This document shows, piece by piece, positions 60,850 through 64,000 of a DNA stretch of 64,000 bases. The notes beneath the pieces were generated by a model that had not been told where the DNA came from, did not search any database, and saw only the letters and a program-made list of their open reading frames with translations. Numbering within the stretch: position 1 is the first letter of the stretch; every line of letters begins with the position of its first letter. This DNA is from Excoecaria cochinchinensis (Eukaryota; Streptophyta; Magnoliopsida; Malpighiales; Euphorbiaceae), in NCBI GenBank assembly GCA_947683425.1, contig CANTUQ010000109.1:216501-280500 (forward strand). Reading direction: 5' to 3'. The translations under genes and the position numbers were made by a program.

Positions 60850-62467
60850 GAAATCAGTGTTTTATGTAGCTAATTGATGGGTGTCCCAAACGTTAGTGCC
60901 AAAGCCAAATCTAACGTTCTTTATTGTTAGTTAGTATATGTGCAGAGTTTACTTCACCCATACTGAAATCTTTCATATAATAGAGTCCCTCTCTCTTAGT
61001 ACCACACCTAATGACCTCCTTGGTGAGAATATACTAAAGAAGATAAAAATTAGGGTAGATAAGTACAACACAATTCAGCTCAGTTGTGATTTGGCTTGCT
61101 AATAGCAATTTATGTGAAAGAGATGGAACAAGTAAAGTATTATGTAATTAAAGAGAAGGAGATAAGGTCATTGTGCTAGCTCCTATAACTGGAGAGATTC
61201 AACCATTGGCATTTAAAATGTTAGTATGTCGTGGTACAGATTTTGAGTGAAATCTGTGAAGGTAAAAGTCATGTAGTAGGTAGCTCCTGAGTCTAGCAAC
61301 CATGTACCATGTTTTTCAACTTGATGGAAGCTATGAAAAACATTACCAAAATTACATGGACTAGTACTTGCATTTGACGGAATTGTATAATTTGGTATGA
61401 GAGAAAATGAGGCTATGTGGTAACCACAGCTACTGTACCTGTACCTTCATTAGCATCAATAGCCCCCTTTGCCATGCCTTCATTAGTTCTTTTATCTTGA
61501 CATTTTCGTGCCTAGAGTTCATTCCACCAGTCAGGGTACCCATGGAGTTTGAAGCAATTCTCCCGATTTTGTTTTGTTTTACCACAATGGGTGCACTTGG
61601 TTCCATTTGATGCACGAGTTTTAGATGAAGAGTGTGCCTTTCTGTTATTTAAGGAAAGATTTCCCGTTTTGAAGCTCTTGGTGATAAGGCCGGCTCCTAA
61701 TGAATTTTCAGTATTTTTAGCAATTATGACAGTTTATCGAGTGGCTTCTCTTCGAACATGCGCATATGCTTGTTCAACTGTGGGAAATGGGTGCATTTGC
61801 AACACATCTCCACGAATATTATCCAATTGGTCATCAAGTCCGTCTAGGAAGGTATACACTCTATCCTCCTATAGGAAAGCATTATAATGTTGAATATCAG
61901 TAACATATTCCATTGTATTTCGCCTTCGAAAATCTATCTCACGCTATAACCCTTAAAGATTATTGTAGTATGTTTTTAAGGAACCGCCAGCTTGCTTCAG
62001 TTATGTCACACGACATCTCAAGTCATAGATTTGAGATGTATTACTGCCATCAAAATAAGCAGTAGCAGTAGAATCCCAAAATAATTTTGCTGTAGGAAAG
62101 CGAATAAAGTTACTAATCAATGTTGGTTCTAAGGAGTTAATCAGCTATCCTTTGACAATAGCGTTATCTATATGCCATTTTCGGAAAGAAGGATCATTCA
62201 AGGTGGTTGAGGAATATCTCCATTGATATACCCTATGTTGTCTTTACATGAAATGTATAATTCGACCACTAGAGACCAAAGTGCATAGTTGGAGCCATTT
62301 AATTTGACACCAATCGGGGCAATAGAGGGTTCCATGGTTGAAATCTGGGCTCTTGTGAGTACATCTGTCATTTTGGTAGTGAATTTAGATAAAATATCAG
62401 ATTGTGAGGTATCATCTTCTTCCTTGCCTTCACGAGAAGGATTGGTAATTGTTGTATTATCCCCCAT
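60850..62467 (-). pseudogene. Copia 3 gag and protease
   Basis: Gag starts MGDNTTITNPSREG at 62467 with VKLNGSNYALWS. A CTHCGKTKQNRENCFKLHG knuckle lies at about 61600-61545, and the protease motif WLLDSGATYYM near 61300-61270 keeps the catalytic Asp, unlike Copia 1. Several stops lie between these blocks. Confidence 0.8.
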
Positions 62468-62543
62468 TTTTGCCTTTAAGAAGAGAAGGGTGAGATTTTA
62501 CAAGGTTAGAGATTTATGACAGTAGAATAACAGGTTTTATAAC

Positions 62544-62784
62544 CATGCTCTAATACCATATCAAACAATCTCTATATATTTTCATTATTCTATTACTCTA
62601 TGGTTCAGTTCAAGAATGTAAAATATAGGAAAGAAAAATAAACTATATATGTCTATATAAATTTAAAGGCTAGAAATATAGAAATATGTACAACTATTGA
62701 AGGAAAATATCTCCTAATTAAAGATATCCTATACAATATCAAATCTTTCCCTGATTTCTCTCTAAACAATAGCTCACGCCAACA
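62544..62784 (-). repeat. 5' LTR (62559-62784) and primer-binding site of Copia 3
   Basis: LTR partner of 54897-55107, 226 bp, ending TTGTTTGATA. It is followed on the minus strand by TGGTATTAGAGC, close to the initiator methionine tRNA complement. Confidence 0.85.
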
Positions 62785-64000
62785 CATCATTGGTTTGGCC
62801 AAATTTAATTTCATCATTTTAAATGTGAAAGAGATTAATTTTAATTATTTAACTTTATTCTATTTTCTTTGTAGCATTTAAACAACATAAATGATTGATA
62901 AATACTTTTTTGTGAGCTTTATTACTGATCAACTCTCAGCTAAGGCTAAAAACAAGCCAGAGCTCAAGATGTGACACATGGCAGGCGTCTAGCCAAGTAA
63001 CCATTATCATGGAAGCTATTTAATCGGACTGACAGGGTACATCTCCTATCAAAGTCCATTGATACACTGCAATGCCCATGTCTCCTGCAAGCTCCTTGTC
63101 ACATCACTGCTCATCTACTTTGACACTTGAGCTGACCTATACTTGGTACTCAAGTGACTACTCACATCCACCATAAATAGCCCAAGACACTATAGAACTA
63201 GGTATTTAGCGTTTAAAACTCTCTTTGTATTCTCTTTTAATGCCTTACTAACTTGAGTTTCAAAGTGCTTACACTTTGTTCGACTGAGCTTGTCTTATTG
63301 TAGCTTATATAGCCTTGCTGATCCAATCGAATCATTCAAAACTCCCATCCGGCCACATTACATTTTTGATATTCCTGGATCTATCATTTGATGCTTTTAT
63401 TGAAAAATCTTAAAAATTTTACCAAGACAATCTAAGCACTTTAAAATAGAGGGAAATAGTTAATCTAATGATGATAAAAATGAACAAGATCTATTGTTTG
63501 AAGGGAAAAATCTTGTGGATCCCTCACTCATAACAATTTTCTACCTCCATTTAATGAGTAGTTCTTGGGAGAGCAAGACAATAATACAATCACCATGAAG
63601 GATCTAAAAGTGATCCTAGGAGATTTTAGCAGAAGCATAATACAATCCATTTGAATGGGCAAGCAACCTCAGACCTCAATGAGGGACTTTGAGGTTGACA
63701 GTGAAAGAAGAGAAGAAAAAAAATAAAGGAATCATGATATGAGACCTAAAAGATGGAGATAGATATGGTACTCATTCAGATGTGCGTAAGCTAGGCAGAA
63801 AGGATAAAAGCAAAGAGAAAATGTTCTCCACATGTAGGAGTCACGCCTTCAATGCATATGATCCAACCTATACTCCAAGGCAATCACAGTCACCTTTGGT
63901 TTCTGTAGGAGATGACTTCTCATTTATGTGCATGCCAAAGAGAAGGTTTTCGAGAAAGGTTGGAGAAGGAAATGAAGACCTAGTGGCAGATAAAAATGAG
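62785..64000. other. Unassigned, retroelement-like sequence
   Basis: 62890-63360 resembles a plant LTR (TATA-like ccataaatagccc followed by aaactctctttgtattctct), and 63400-64000 may be a decayed gag-like region on the plus strand. No open frame of useful length and no domain recognised. Confidence 0.3.

Larger units (their letters stand above)
54897..62784 (-). mobile_element. Copia retrotransposon 3, interrupted by CACTA-derived DNA
   Basis: Minus-strand Copia with LTRs at 54897-55107 and 62559-62784 and flanking TATCA / CATCA as a 5-bp TSD with one mismatch. Order from the 5' end: primer site, gag, protease, integrase, RT, then an insertion (to 58615), then the end of RNase H and the 3' LTR. 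Many stops and frameshifts. Confidence 0.85.

Overview
The window is AT-rich nuclear DNA of a flowering plant, most likely a eudicot and possibly a woody one. The evidence is spliced CC-NBS-LRR (NLR) genes, Copia and Gypsy retrotransposons, a Mutator-like element (MULE) carrying a plant mobile domain gene, CACTA and hAT elements, a TRIM, MITEs, and fragments of PRORP, RLCK-VII kinase and TCP11-like genes. The species cannot be fixed from sequence alone. No tRNA, rRNA, CRISPR or prokaryotic signal was seen. 

Layout. 0.5-4.5 kb (minus): the only gene that looks intact, an RPS2/At4g27190-type CNL with an unusual hydrophobic tandem-repeat N-terminus. 6.5-16.0 kb: a complete 9.45-kb MULE with a perfect 9-bp target-site duplication (TSD). 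It has hairpin-tiled terminal inverted repeats (TIRs), a broken plant-mobile-domain gene (plus) and a broken MURA transposase (minus) facing each other across an array of four more hairpins. 17.9-19.3 kb: decayed C-terminal LRRs of an R13L1-type NLR, abutting a 3'-truncated Copia (19.3-21.6 kb), whose 5' LTR sits inside a Gypsy pol fragment (21.6-22.7 kb). 23.6-25.4 kb: two exons of a decayed organellar RNase P (PRORP) gene. 27.5-30.2 kb: adjoining MITE-like copies with a (TA)n tract. 31.4-34.6 kb: a roughly 15-unit minisatellite followed by probable LTR-retroelement remains. 

37.1-50.65 kb (minus): a second R13L1-type NLR, now a pseudogene split into three pieces. A 3.0-kb hAT element lies inside its Walker A motif. 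An 8.5-kb Copia lies inside its first LRRs. That Copia carries a MITE in its internal region and a 5.1-kb CACTA in its 5' LTR. The CACTA holds a TRIM, a MITE and a captured exon 1 of a PBL27-like kinase. 51.2-53.8 kb: another CACTA-like element carrying two exons of a TCP11-like gene. 54.9-62.8 kb (minus): a third Copia, interrupted between reverse transcriptase and RNase H by CACTA-derived DNA that includes a CHY zinc-finger-like exon. 62.8-64.0 kb: unassigned, retroelement-like. 

Nothing here forms an operon or pathway. The window reads as an NLR cluster colonised by nested transposons, several carrying host gene pieces. The strongest leads are the repeat-built NLR N-terminus, the hairpin architecture of the MULE, the hAT insertion that duplicated the Walker A codons, and a local group of gene-capturing CACTA elements sharing one subterminal code.
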